The notes under the pieces are model-generated. The model was not told the DNA's origin. It made no database searches and saw nothing but the letters and a program-made list of their open reading frames with translations. This document shows positions 34,919-42,787 of a stretch of DNA of 64,000 bases, piece by piece. Source of the DNA: a candidate division KSB1 bacterium. GTDB taxonomy: Bacteria; Zhuqueibacterota; Zhuqueibacteria; Zhuqueibacterales; Zhuqueibacteraceae. Position 1 is the stretch's first letter, and each line of letters starts with the position of its first letter. The stretch covers positions 46,445-110,444 of the forward strand of contig JAPDQB010000018.1 in NCBI GenBank assembly GCA_034506175.1, in the 5' to 3' direction. Made by a program: the position numbers and the translations under genes.

Positions 34919-35842
34919 CTATCTTAAGCTCAGACCCGCCGACATCGCCAGGCGCTCCTGCAGCGAGAAGATTTTGGTTCGCACGATCTCCTGAAAGAGA
35001 ATGCCGAATTTCCGGTGTTTGGGCATGTAAACGCGGCCGAGAAAGGGATTGTAATCGCGCGCTTCCAGGCGTTTGAGAATGCCGCGATAGATGCGACTCG
35101 CCGAATGAATCGCAAAACGCGAGTCCGCTTGCAGCATCGCAATGCCGGCGGCCGAGGCCTCATAATATGAATGGGCGCGATCGACTTGAAACTTGATCAG
35201 CTCGCGGAAGGCTGGAGTCATGCGCTCTTCGAGAATGTTGTTTTCATTGCACCCGTGCGCGCGCAGCTCGTCGAGCGGAATATAAATCCGGCCCATGTCC
35301 TTGTCTTCCTGCACGTCGCGCAGAATGTTGGTCAATTGCATGGCGACGCCCAATTTTTCAGCGTAAGCAAACACTTCGCTTTTTTCGTAACCTAAAATGT
35401 GCGTCATCATCAAGCCGACGACGGCGGCCACGCGATAGCAAAAAATGTACAGCTCGTCGAAATTTTGATAGCGCGTGTTGTGAACATCCATTTGCACGCC
35501 GCGCAGCAAATCGAGGGGATAGTTGATGGGGATGCCGTAGCGACGGGCGACGGCGATGAACGGTCGCAAAATCGGATGCTCGGATTCGCCGGTGCGATAC
35601 GCCACGCCCAGTTCGTGGGTGAGAAACTCGATTTCGCGTAAAATTTCCGCCGCCTGGCGGTTGCGCTGCGTATCGATCAGGTTGTCGGCGTAACGGCAAA
35701 AGCCATAAACCGCAAACGTCGCCCAGCGCTTTTCCAAAGGCAACAGGCAGGCCGAAAGGTAAAAGGTTTTGGCATAATGGGCGGTCATTTGCCGAGCATG
35801 CTCGAAAGCCGCTCGATGCCCTGGTTCGAGCCAGAATTTCAT
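34919..35842 (-). CDS. crtB: Phytoene synthase
   Basis: About 307 residues from ATG 35842; a longer frame to GTG 35923 would add 27 residues, but that stretch is built from CAGCAA-like heptamers and is probably non-coding. The two Asp-rich motifs of head-to-head prenyl synthases are present: YADNLIDTQRNR and NILRDVQEDKDMGRIYIP, with YCYRVAAVVG-like FCYRVAAVVGLMM between them. It condenses two geranylgeranyl diphosphates to phytoene, the first committed carotenoid step. It is the third gene of the leftward crt operon. Confidence 0.92.
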   Translation of the reverse strand: MKFWLEPGHRAAFEHARQMTAHYAKTFYLSACLLPLEKRWATFAVYGFCRYADNLIDTQRNRQAAEILREIEFLTHELGVAYRTGESEHPILRPFIAVARRYGIPINYPLDLLRGVQMDVHNTRYQNFDELYIFCYRVAAVVGLMMTHILGYEKSEVFAYAEKLGVAMQLTNILRDVQEDKDMGRIYIPLDELRAHGCNENNILEERMTPAFRELIKFQVDRAHSYYEASAAGIAMLQADSRFAIHSASRIYRGILKRLEARDYNPFLGRVYMPKHRKFGILFQEIVRTKIFSLQERLAMSAGLSLR

Positions 35843-35927
35843 TTTCTGTTTGCTGGTTGTTCGATGGCCGTTGCTGGGTGCTGGTAAATTAAAATGAATT
35901 GTTTGAAGCAAAAAATCAATCACATCA

Positions 35928-37463
35928 TCATGCCGCGAGCATTTGTTCTTCGGCTGACTCTTCGCGTGGTTTGCGCAACGGCGGAAGCCCCAAATCTTCG
36001 ATGACGAGTTTTTCTGTTGCTTCCGCCGTTAGCAAAACACCGGGGAGGCCAGCACCGGGGTGCGTGCCGCCCCCCACAAAATACAGGTTTCTGATTTCTT
36101 CGCTGCGATTGTGCGGGCGAAAATAAGCCGTCTGCGTCAGCTTTGGCTCGAGGCCCCACGGCGTACCGAGATATGAATTGCGCCGCTGCCTAAAATCCTC
36201 CGGTGTAAAGATTTCACTCACCTCGAGATTCGCGCGCAAATCCTGCAAGCCGAAATTCTCTTCCAGAAATTTTAGAATTTTTTCCGAGAAGGGTTGGGCC
36301 TCGCTTCGCCAGGCGATTTTTCCAGCCAGGTTCGGCACCGGCACGAGAACGTATAAACTCTCACAATCCTTCGGCGCCATCGCCGGATCCGTTTTGGCCG
36401 GCGCATGCAAATACATCGAAAAATCGTCCGGCAAAATTTTTCGATCGAAAATATCATCGATCAGCTCCTTGTAACGCTCCGCCAGAATGATGGTATGATG
36501 CTGCAATTGCGGGTATTTTTTGCGCACACCGAGATAGAGCAGGAAAGCGCTCATGGAGTAATTCATTTTTTCGACGCGGCGATTCGTCCATTTGCGGCGA
36601 GGCGTCGGTTCGATCAGCTCGCGCTGGGTATGCGCCCAATCGGCATTTGAGATCACCGCCTCGGCGTGATGAAATTTTCCGTTCACACAAACGCCGATCG
36701 CGCGGCCCTCTTGCACCACAATCTCCTGCACCTCTGCGTTGGTTTCAATCTCGCCGCCCAGCTCCTCAAAAATCCGCGCGAAAGCCTGCACCAAGCTGTA
36801 CATGCCGCCCCTCGTGAACCACACGCCGCCCACTTTCTCCAAGTAGGGGATCATTAAATAAACGCCCGGAGCGCGAAACGGGTTGCCACCGATGAACAGC
36901 GGATGAAAGGAAAATGTGAAACGGTGACGCGGGTCGTGAAAATAGCGCTTGACAAAAGTATGGGCGGGGGCAATCGCTTTAAGCTTGAGCGCGCGAGGAA
37001 TAAAATTCAGCATCGTTTTCAAGCTTACAAACGGCGTCGCGCCCAAACCGTCGACGATCACCGCTTCATAAATCTTGCGGCAATCGTTCATGAACCGATC
37101 ATAATTTTTTGCATCATCCGCATTGAAAGCCGCCATTTGCGCTTTCATCGCGCGGCTGTCGCCGGAATAATCAAGATGCGTGCCGTCGTGAAAATAAATC
37201 CGGTAATATGGGTCGAGCTTGATTAGTTCGAGATAGTCTTCGAGGCTTTTTCCTGCCGCGCCAAAGACGGCGTTGATGATATCCGGCGCCGTGATCAGGG
37301 ATGGCCCCATATCAAATGTGTAGCCGTTTTTCTTGAATTGATGCGCGTGGCCGCCGATCATTGCATTCTTTTCGAGAATCGTCACGTCGAAACCACGGGC
37401 TTGCAAGCGAATCGCTTCAGCCAGGCCGCCAAAGCCGGAACCGATGATGATGATTTTTTTCAT
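35928..37463 (-). CDS. crtI: CrtI-family phytoene/carotenoid desaturase, copy 2
   Basis: 511 residues of the FAD-dependent CrtI family: dinucleotide fold KKIIIIGSGFGGLAEAIRLQ, then ILEKNAMIGGHAHQFKKNGY, FDMGPSLITAPDII, the C-terminal NLYFVGGGTHPGAGLPGVLL. It desaturates phytoene or a later intermediate. With a second CrtI directly upstream, a split of labour is likely (phytoene to lycopene, and 3',4'-desaturation as in CrtD), but sequence alone does not say which does what. A 98-bp spacer separates it from the upstream copy, holding a repeat-like segment (37509-37529). Confidence 0.92.
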   Translation of the reverse strand: MKKIIIIGSGFGGLAEAIRLQARGFDVTILEKNAMIGGHAHQFKKNGYTFDMGPSLITAPDIINAVFGAAGKSLEDYLELIKLDPYYRIYFHDGTHLDYSGDSRAMKAQMAAFNADDAKNYDRFMNDCRKIYEAVIVDGLGATPFVSLKTMLNFIPRALKLKAIAPAHTFVKRYFHDPRHRFTFSFHPLFIGGNPFRAPGVYLMIPYLEKVGGVWFTRGGMYSLVQAFARIFEELGGEIETNAEVQEIVVQEGRAIGVCVNGKFHHAEAVISNADWAHTQRELIEPTPRRKWTNRRVEKMNYSMSAFLLYLGVRKKYPQLQHHTIILAERYKELIDDIFDRKILPDDFSMYLHAPAKTDPAMAPKDCESLYVLVPVPNLAGKIAWRSEAQPFSEKILKFLEENFGLQDLRANLEVSEIFTPEDFRQRRNSYLGTPWGLEPKLTQTAYFRPHNRSEEIRNLYFVGGGTHPGAGLPGVLLTAEATEKLVIEDLGLPPLRKPREESAEEQMLAA

Positions 37464-37562
37464 GTAAAGATTTTCGTTGTCGCGCCCACGGGCGCAGCCT
37501 TCAGGCGCGAAATTCCAATCGTTAAAATTCTCTTTAAAAACCGCATGTGCCGGAAGTCACCA

Positions 37563-39050
37563 CTAAAAAACTTGTCTTTTGGCTTTTGCAATCAGCTCCG
37601 CCGCAATTTTCCCCGACAGCAACACCAACGGAATGCCGCCGCCGGGATGCGTCGAGCCGCCGGCGAAGTAAAGTCCTTTCAGCTCGCGGCTGCGGTTGGC
37701 CGGGCGCTTGAACGCGGTGGCAGGACTGTTCGATGAAATGCCATAAAAGCTGCCGCGATTACCAAGATAATTTTTTTCAAAGTCTTTTGGAGAAAGTACG
37801 AACTCGGCTTCGATTCGGTTTTCGACATCAAAACCTTCTTGTCTTAATTTAGTCAGCACGATTTTCCGCACATGCGCGATTTCATTGTGCCAATCCATCG
37901 TCGCAGTCAAATACGGCATATTCAACAAAACGAACCAATTCTCGCCCTTTTCCGGCGCGTGATCGGGATCGCTTTTGCTCGTGATCGCAATGTAAATCGT
38001 CGGATCATCCGGCGGCCGTTTTTCTTCAAAAATTTGCGTGAACTCCTTTTTGTAGTCGCCGGAGAAAAAGATATTATGATGCGCCAACTGCGGGTGCTTT
38101 TTGCCGACACCCCAGAGAAAAACCAAGCCGGAGCACGAGGGCTCGAGGCGATTGAGTTTGGCGCGGCGCCTCGCGAAGCCGTCGATCAATTGATTGTATG
38201 CCGTTACAACATCCTGGCCGCAGAGAATGCAATCGGCGTCAAACTTTTCACCGTCCGCCAGCAAGCCGGTGACGCGCCGGCCATCGTGAAAAATTTTTTC
38301 GACCCGGCGCGAAGTATGAATTTTCACCCCGAGCTTGCCGGCGATCTCAAGCAACGCTTCCGCCAAACGATACATGCCCCCGCGAATATAATAACTGCCC
38401 AAAACAAATTCGACATACGGAATCACATTCAGCGTCGCCGGCGCGCAATACGGATCGGAGCCATTGTAGGTGGCGTAACGATCAAATAGCTGCACCACCC
38501 GCGCATCTTTAAAGAATCGCGAGACGCCTTGATGAACGCTGCGCAGCGGGTCGATCTGCGGCAGCTTGAGCAGCATTGGCACATTTCGCCATTTCAACAT
38601 CTCCCCGGGCTCGTGAATCGGCGAAAACAGAAAAATGTCCGCCGTCAACTTGTAAATGCGTTCGGTGTACGACAGAAAATTCTCATACACTTCGGCATCA
38701 GAGGGAGAAAGCCGCGCGATTTCTCGTTTCATTTTTTCGATATCGCTGCTGGCGTCGAGTCTGGCGCCATCAGGATAGAAATAGCGGCAGATCGGATCAA
38801 CCGGCACAAATTCCAGAAAATCTCGGCGCCTGAAGCCAAGAAATTCGAACAGCTCGTCGATGACGAAGGGCATGGTCAACAGCGAGGGCCCGGCATCGAA
38901 ACGGTAAGCGCCCAATTTTTTCTCGTGAAGCTTGCCGCCGATTTGGGGATTTTTTTCAAAGAGCGTGACCTCGAATCCAAGACGCGCCAGCCGCAGCGCG
39001 CCGCTCAATGCGCCCAATCCGGCGCCGATCACCAACACTCGCTCAGGCAT
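37563..39050 (-). CDS. crtI: CrtI-family phytoene/carotenoid desaturase, copy 1
   Basis: 495 residues; first gene of the crt operon. CrtI features: RVLVIGAGLGALSGALRLAR, FEKNPQIGGKLHEKKLGAY, FDAGPSLLTMPFVIDELFEF, and the end block GLYFAGGSTHPGGGIPLVLL. It should introduce double bonds in phytoene. The start ATG follows a 5' region with a clear sigma-70-type promoter at 39152-39180, so a leader of about 90 nt is expected. Confidence 0.92.
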   Translation of the reverse strand: MPERVLVIGAGLGALSGALRLARLGFEVTLFEKNPQIGGKLHEKKLGAYRFDAGPSLLTMPFVIDELFEFLGFRRRDFLEFVPVDPICRYFYPDGARLDASSDIEKMKREIARLSPSDAEVYENFLSYTERIYKLTADIFLFSPIHEPGEMLKWRNVPMLLKLPQIDPLRSVHQGVSRFFKDARVVQLFDRYATYNGSDPYCAPATLNVIPYVEFVLGSYYIRGGMYRLAEALLEIAGKLGVKIHTSRRVEKIFHDGRRVTGLLADGEKFDADCILCGQDVVTAYNQLIDGFARRRAKLNRLEPSCSGLVFLWGVGKKHPQLAHHNIFFSGDYKKEFTQIFEEKRPPDDPTIYIAITSKSDPDHAPEKGENWFVLLNMPYLTATMDWHNEIAHVRKIVLTKLRQEGFDVENRIEAEFVLSPKDFEKNYLGNRGSFYGISSNSPATAFKRPANRSRELKGLYFAGGSTHPGGGIPLVLLSGKIAAELIAKAKRQVF

Positions 39051-39151
39051 GCCTCACCGCGCAGGCTGAATCAAAAATATATCGAATGGTAAAAAATGGG
39101 AGAGTCATAAATTTTCCATGCTTTGAGGATAAGCCGAAGTAAATGTGCCAT

Positions 39152-39180
39152 AATATAATCACATTTGCTTAAGATGTCAA
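39152..39180 (-). promoter_or_regulatory. crt operon promoter (TTGACA-17-TATATT)
   Basis: On the minus strand, -35 TTGACA (39175-39180), spacer 17 bases, -10 TATATT (39152-39157): both hexamers match or nearly match consensus, and the -10 is identical to the two in the carH/sigma region. An inverted repeat AAATGTG...CACATTT (39141-39166) overlaps the spacer and -10 and may be an operator. It precedes the first crtI by about 100 bases. Confidence 0.75.
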
Positions 39181-39246
39181 GCGCTGCTTTCGGTCTCGAT
39201 TTTTGATTTTGACGTCGACTTTGAAGTCGCCTCGTGAAGCCGGAAA

Positions 39247-39729
39247 TCAGACGTTCATTCGCCAAATCGCGAAGTTGAGCGTAGCAGCAAACGTCACCCA
39301 TAAAATGTAGGGGGTGAACAACCAACCCGAGACCGGGTTGAGACGCCAAAAAATAATCATGGTGGCCAGAATGGCACTCCACAGCAAAACAATGTCGACG
39401 AAAGCGGCCGCGGGATTTTGGAATCCGAAGAAAAATACCGACCATGCAGTGTTCAAAACAAGTTGAACAAAAAATAAAGTGAGTGCTGGCGTGACGTTGG
39501 TTTGACCACGCTGTCGCCAGACCAGCCATGCAGCGACCGCCATGCCTAAATAAAGCAGGGTCCAAACTGGACCAAAAACCCAGCGCGGCGGTGTCCAAGC
39601 TGGCTTATCAATGATTTGGTACCAGCCATCGACCGAGACACTGGTAAAGAGGCCACCGATAAAGGCGGCGGTAAAAGTCAACGCCAGTAATATTGTCAAA
39701 GCCAACCAATCGCGTGAGGTCAATTTCAT
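39247..39729 (-). CDS. tspO: TspO/MBR (tryptophan-rich sensory) family protein
   Basis: 160 residues and five membrane helices. Tryptophan-rich motifs KPAWTPPRWVFGPVWTLLYL and AAWLVWRQR, then LVLNTAWSVFFFGFQNP, match the family. TspO proteins bind porphyrins and, in Rhodobacter, influence light- and oxygen-responsive pigment gene expression. The ATG overlaps the sigma-gene stop by four bases (ATGA, 39726-39729), so its translation is probably coupled to that of the sigma factor. AAGGA is six bases upstream. Confidence 0.92.
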   Translation of the reverse strand: MKLTSRDWLALTILLALTFTAAFIGGLFTSVSVDGWYQIIDKPAWTPPRWVFGPVWTLLYLGMAVAAWLVWRQRGQTNVTPALTLFFVQLVLNTAWSVFFFGFQNPAAAFVDIVLLWSAILATMIIFWRLNPVSGWLFTPYILWVTFAATLNFAIWRMNV

Positions 39730-40574
39730 AGGTATTCCTTTAAAGTTTTCAAGCATGAATCGCGCTGCAAAATTTTTATCGCCTTCTCCTTGATCTGCCG
39801 AACACGCTCGCGCGTCAAGTTGAACTGATGGCCGAGCACTTCGAGCGAATGTGGTCGATAGCCGTTCAAACCGAAGTGCCGTCGCATGATTTCCGCAGCG
39901 CGTGCATCCAGTTTGGATAACAGCAATTCGATTTCAGCTTGCAATGACTCCTGCACGAGGGATTCATCAGGAGCAACATGCTCGTTGTTTTCGATAAAAT
40001 CAATCAGGCTGCCATCCTGCTCATCCGTTGCGGCGCAATCGAGCGAAAGCTCACTGGCGTTGTCATGAATGATGGCGGCGAGCTTCTCAACCGGCATGCT
40101 CAGCTTGCGGGCGACCTCTTCCAGGCTCGGCTCGCGACCCAAGCGCTTTTGCAGCAAATCGGCCGCGCGGCCGGCTTTCATGATGGCGTTGAGGCGATTC
40201 AGCGGCAGCCGGACGGTTCGAGCTTGTTCGGCCAGCGCCTGCAAGATTGACTGCCGAATCCACCACACGGCATACGAGATGAATTTGCAGCCCCTGGTTT
40301 CATCAAAACGATGCGCCGCCTTGATCAGACCGATGTTGCCCTAACTAATCAAATCCGAGAGCGGCAACCCTCGATTTTGATAGCTTTTGGCAATCGTGAC
40401 CACGAACTTCAAATTGGAAGCGACCAGCTTTTCAAGCGCGCGGACATCACCGGCGCGAATTTGCCTGGCGAGCGCGCGTTCTTCGCTGCCTGGCAACGGC
40501 GCATACGCGTTAATCTCATTCAGATAATTTCCCACCGAGGGAAGCAAAGCAACTTTTTTTTCTTTTCCGGCCAT
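39726..40574 (-). pseudogene. Primary-type (RpoD-like) sigma factor interrupted by an amber codon
   Basis: Frame from ATG 40574 (GGAG five bases upstream) of 282 residues with one internal TAG at codon 78 (40341-40343). Read through, it is a compact group 1/2 sigma factor: region 1.2 (VGNYLNEINAYAPLPG), 2.1-2.2 (NLKFVVTIAKSYQNRG, DLI-S-stop-GNIGLIKAA), 2.3-2.4 (FISYAVWWIRQSILQALAEQ), 3, and 4.2 (HQFNLTRERVRQIKEKAIKI). The stop replaces the nearly invariant Glu of DLI-x-EGN; GAG to TAG is one change. The remainder after the stop is intact and unfrayed, so a sequencing error or a very recent mutation is likely. Its linkage to CarH and crt suggests a light-response sigma factor. Confidence 0.85.
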
Positions 40575-40612
40575 CGGCGCTCCATGTAAAAATTGACGGT
40601 GCCAACTGAGAC

Positions 40613-40632
40613 AGACTGTCCAAGCACAGTCT
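40613..40632. promoter_or_regulatory. Inverted repeat at the sigma-gene transcription start
   Basis: Seven-base arms AGACTGT (40613-40619) and ACAGTCT (40626-40632) with a six-base gap, lying where transcription from the promoter at 40635-40663 should begin. It may be an operator or a leader hairpin. Confidence 0.45.
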
Positions 40633-40634
40633 AC

Positions 40635-40663
40635 AATATAAAAATTTGTCCATAATTTGTCAA
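40635..40663 (-). promoter_or_regulatory. Sigma-gene promoter with embedded CarH-type direct repeats
   Basis: Minus strand: -35 TTGACA (40658-40663), 17 bases, -10 TATATT (40635-40640). Read with one further base it matches the carH promoter block in 27 of 30 positions. Two adjacent 11-base repeats, TTGACAAATTA and TGGACAAATTT, cover the -35 and the spacer; each has the TnnACA core that I recall for CarH operators. A leader of about 54 nt reaches the ATG. A third related segment (CAATATAAAAATTAGACAAA) lies just upstream at 40661-40680. Confidence 0.75.
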
Positions 40664-40804
40664 TATAAAAATTAGACAAAATGTAAACAGAGGTTACCTT
40701 CCTTCATTACATTAATTGAAGCTCATCCGGTTTCCTTGGGTTTTTACGCTGAGTCAATAAGCATGAAACCGAGGAAGAAGACCAAAAAGTTTTCATGGCA
40801 ACTC

Positions 40805-40833
40805 TTGACAAATTATAGACAAAGCTTTATATT
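40805..40833 (+). promoter_or_regulatory. carH promoter with embedded CarH-type direct repeats
   Basis: Plus strand: -35 TTGACA (40805-40810), 17 bases, -10 TATATT (40828-40833). The 11-base repeats TTGACAAATTA (40805-40815) and TAGACAAAGCT (40816-40826) overlap -35 and spacer. The -10 ends six bases before the carH ATG (40840), so transcription should begin at or next to the start codon. Another TGGACAAA lies at 40848-40855 within the first codons. Autorepression by CarH is the simplest reading. Confidence 0.78.
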
Positions 40834-40839
40834 GAGTCA

Positions 40840-41781
40840 ATGAAAAGTGGACAAAAATATTCGATCAAACTGGTAACACGGCGCACGGGTCTCTCGCCAG
40901 ATGTGATTCGGGTTTGGGAAAGGCGCTACAAAGCCGTTACGCCAGAACGCACTGCGACGAACCGGCGCTTGTTTTCGGAGGCCGATATCGAGCGGCTGCT
41001 GCTTCTGCACAAGGCGACAAAGGCCGGCCATGCGATTGGGCAAATCGCCAACCAGCCGATGAAAAATTTGCGCCAACTGCTGCATCTCGAAGAAGCTGCG
41101 ATGCCATCTGGCAAGCAACTGGCGCAACGAATGGCACCGGACACCTCCCGGGTTGTCTGCATTTTGGATACGTGCATTCATCACGTCAAACAGCTCGACG
41201 CGGAAAGCTTGAAGCGCACGTTGCAAACGGCTGAAATCGCGCTGAGCAAACCAGCGATCATCGAGCAACTCATTGTGCCACTGATGCACAAAATTGGCGA
41301 TTTGTGGCGTGACGGCACCCTGCGGGTGATTCACGAGCACATGGCGAGTGCGGTGGTGCGCTCGTTTTTGGGGAATATACAACAAGCTTTTGAAATTCCG
41401 ACGACGGCACCGGGTATTGTGGTGACGACGCCGATCGGGCAATTGCACGAGTTGGGAGCGTTAATGGCTGCCGCGACCGCCTCCTCCGAAGGCTGGCGCG
41501 TCACTTATCTCGGTCCAAACCTGCCAGCCGAGGAGATTGCCGCGGCCGTCCAGCAAAACAACGCCAGGGCCGTCGCCCTGAGCATCGTTTATCCTGGCGA
41601 CGACCTGCGCATGGCGGAGGAGATGCGCAAGCTGCGGCGAGGGGTCTCGAATAAAGTGGCGATTTTGGTCGGTGGACGCGTGGCAGCTTCGTATGAGGAA
41701 ATTCTCCAATCCATTCAGGCGATGCTTCTCAAGGACATGGTGAGTCTTGGCGCCGTTTTGGAATCACTACGTCTGCGCTAA
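40840..41781 (+). CDS. carH: CarH/LitR-type B12-binding MerR-family light-responsive regulator
   Basis: 313 residues. Residues 7-72 are a MerR-type winged helix (YSIKLVTRRTGLSPDVIRVW). Residues of about 105-180 are the four-helix cobalamin cap with Trp156 and Glu166-His167 (LWRDGTLRVIHEHMAS), spaced exactly as Trp131/Glu141-His142 of Thermus CarH. Residues of about 190-313 are the Rossmann B12 domain, with the cobalt-ligand His203 in GQLHELGALMAA. Such proteins bind adenosylcobalamin in the dark as tetramers and repress; light breaks the Co-C bond and releases DNA. The residue after Trp156 is Arg, whereas Thermus CarH has the His132 that ligates cobalt after photolysis. No ribosome-binding site is present before ATG 40840, which fits a leaderless mRNA. 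Confidence 0.92.
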   Translation: MKSGQKYSIKLVTRRTGLSPDVIRVWERRYKAVTPERTATNRRLFSEADIERLLLLHKATKAGHAIGQIANQPMKNLRQLLHLEEAAMPSGKQLAQRMAPDTSRVVCILDTCIHHVKQLDAESLKRTLQTAEIALSKPAIIEQLIVPLMHKIGDLWRDGTLRVIHEHMASAVVRSFLGNIQQAFEIPTTAPGIVVTTPIGQLHELGALMAAATASSEGWRVTYLGPNLPAEEIAAAVQQNNARAVALSIVYPGDDLRMAEEMRKLRRGVSNKVAILVGGRVAASYEEILQSIQAMLLKDMVSLGAVLESLRLR

Positions 41782-41882
41782 GCCGGCGCGACCGCGCTTC
41801 GTGCCTGATTCAGCAATTAACTTCATGCTCGCAGAAATCGGCATTGCTCTTGCGAGCGTTAATTTTCACAGGAGGCGTGGAT

Positions 41883-42785
41883 ATGAATATTCTCGTTACC
41901 GGTTCGACCGGATTGATCGGGACAGCGTTGATCGAGGCTCTTACAGCGCTCGATCATCGTGTCACGCGTTTGACTCGCGGCTCATTGCAGAGCCGCGAGC
42001 CGGTTGTGCAATGGAATCCAGCGACAGGTACTTTGAATGCCAACGAGATCGAAGGCTTCGACGCGGTCGTTCATCTTGCTGGTGAAAGCATTGCGGCGCG
42101 CCGGTGGTCGGCTGCTCAAAAAGCGCGCCTCCGCGACAGCCGGGTGAAAGGCACGACGTTGTTGAGCGAGACGCTCGCCAAATTGGCGAAGCCGCCGAAA
42201 GTTTTGGTTTGCGCTTCGGCGATCGGTTATTATGGAAATCGCGGCGATGAAATTTTGCGTGAAGACAGCAAGATCGGCAGCGGCTTTCTCGCGGAAGTTT
42301 GTCAGCAGTGGGAAAACGCCGCCGAGCCGGCGCGCCGGAAAGGCATTCGCGTGGTGTATTTGCGTAACGGTCTGGTGTTGAGCCCGAAAGGCGGAGCGCT
42401 GGCCAAAATGCTGCTTCCCTTCAAATTGGGTGTCGGTGGCATCATCGGCGATGGCAGGCAATATTGGAGCTGGGTTTCACTGGATGATGTCGTCGGTGCG
42501 TTTTGCCATGCTTTGATGAATGAAAGTTTGCACGACGCGGCGAATCTGGTCGCGCCCCGCGCGGTGACGAATCGCGAATTTACCAAAACTTTGGGGAAAG
42601 TTTTATCGCGCCCGACAATTTTTCCACTGCCGGCGTTTGCGGCGCGTTTGGCGCTCGGTGAAATGGCGGATGAGCTGTTGCTTTCCAGCGCGCGCATCGA
42701 ACCGGCGCGGCTGCTGGCCTCGGGGTACCAATTCAGGCATCCTGAGTTGGAGGGCGCGCTGCGCGATCTGCTGGGCAAAAAATAA
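41883..42785 (+). CDS. TIGR01777-family SDR oxidoreductase (YfcH-like)
   Basis: 300 residues from the ATG that follows AGGAGG by seven bases. NILVTGSTGLIGTALIEAL is the NAD(P) loop; VHLAGESIAARRWSAAQKA, SAIGYYGNRGDE and QYWSWVSLDDVV are signatures of the TIGR01777 group; the C-terminal part is the DUF1731-type domain (PALRDLL-like ELEGALRDLLGK). Function is not known; homologues frequently neighbour photolyase and carotenoid genes. It is likely co-transcribed with carH, although a short inverted repeat GCTCGCA/TGCGAGC (41827-41857) in the gap could mark regulation. Confidence 0.85.
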   Translation: MNILVTGSTGLIGTALIEALTALDHRVTRLTRGSLQSREPVVQWNPATGTLNANEIEGFDAVVHLAGESIAARRWSAAQKARLRDSRVKGTTLLSETLAKLAKPPKVLVCASAIGYYGNRGDEILREDSKIGSGFLAEVCQQWENAAEPARRKGIRVVYLRNGLVLSPKGGALAKMLLPFKLGVGGIIGDGRQYWSWVSLDDVVGAFCHALMNESLHDAANLVAPRAVTNREFTKTLGKVLSRPTIFPLPAFAARLALGEMADELLLSSARIEPARLLASGYQFRHPELEGALRDLLGKK

Positions 42786-42787
42786 CA

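Noticed and set aside
39141..39166. CRP or PpsR/CrtJ site in the crt promoter
   Set aside because: The AAATGTG/CACATTT arms are 12 bases apart, not 8 as in CRP sites, and TGT...ACA is N14, not N12 as for PpsR.
21429..40574. Alternative genetic code (TAA/TAG read as sense)
   Set aside because: TAA, TAG and TGA all end intact genes (for example TAG at 4015-4017, TAA at 1588-1590); internal stops are confined to a few genes.
40600..40840. Cobalamin riboswitch upstream of carH
   Set aside because: The promoter adjoins the start codon, leaving no leader, and no B12-box-like sequence is seen.
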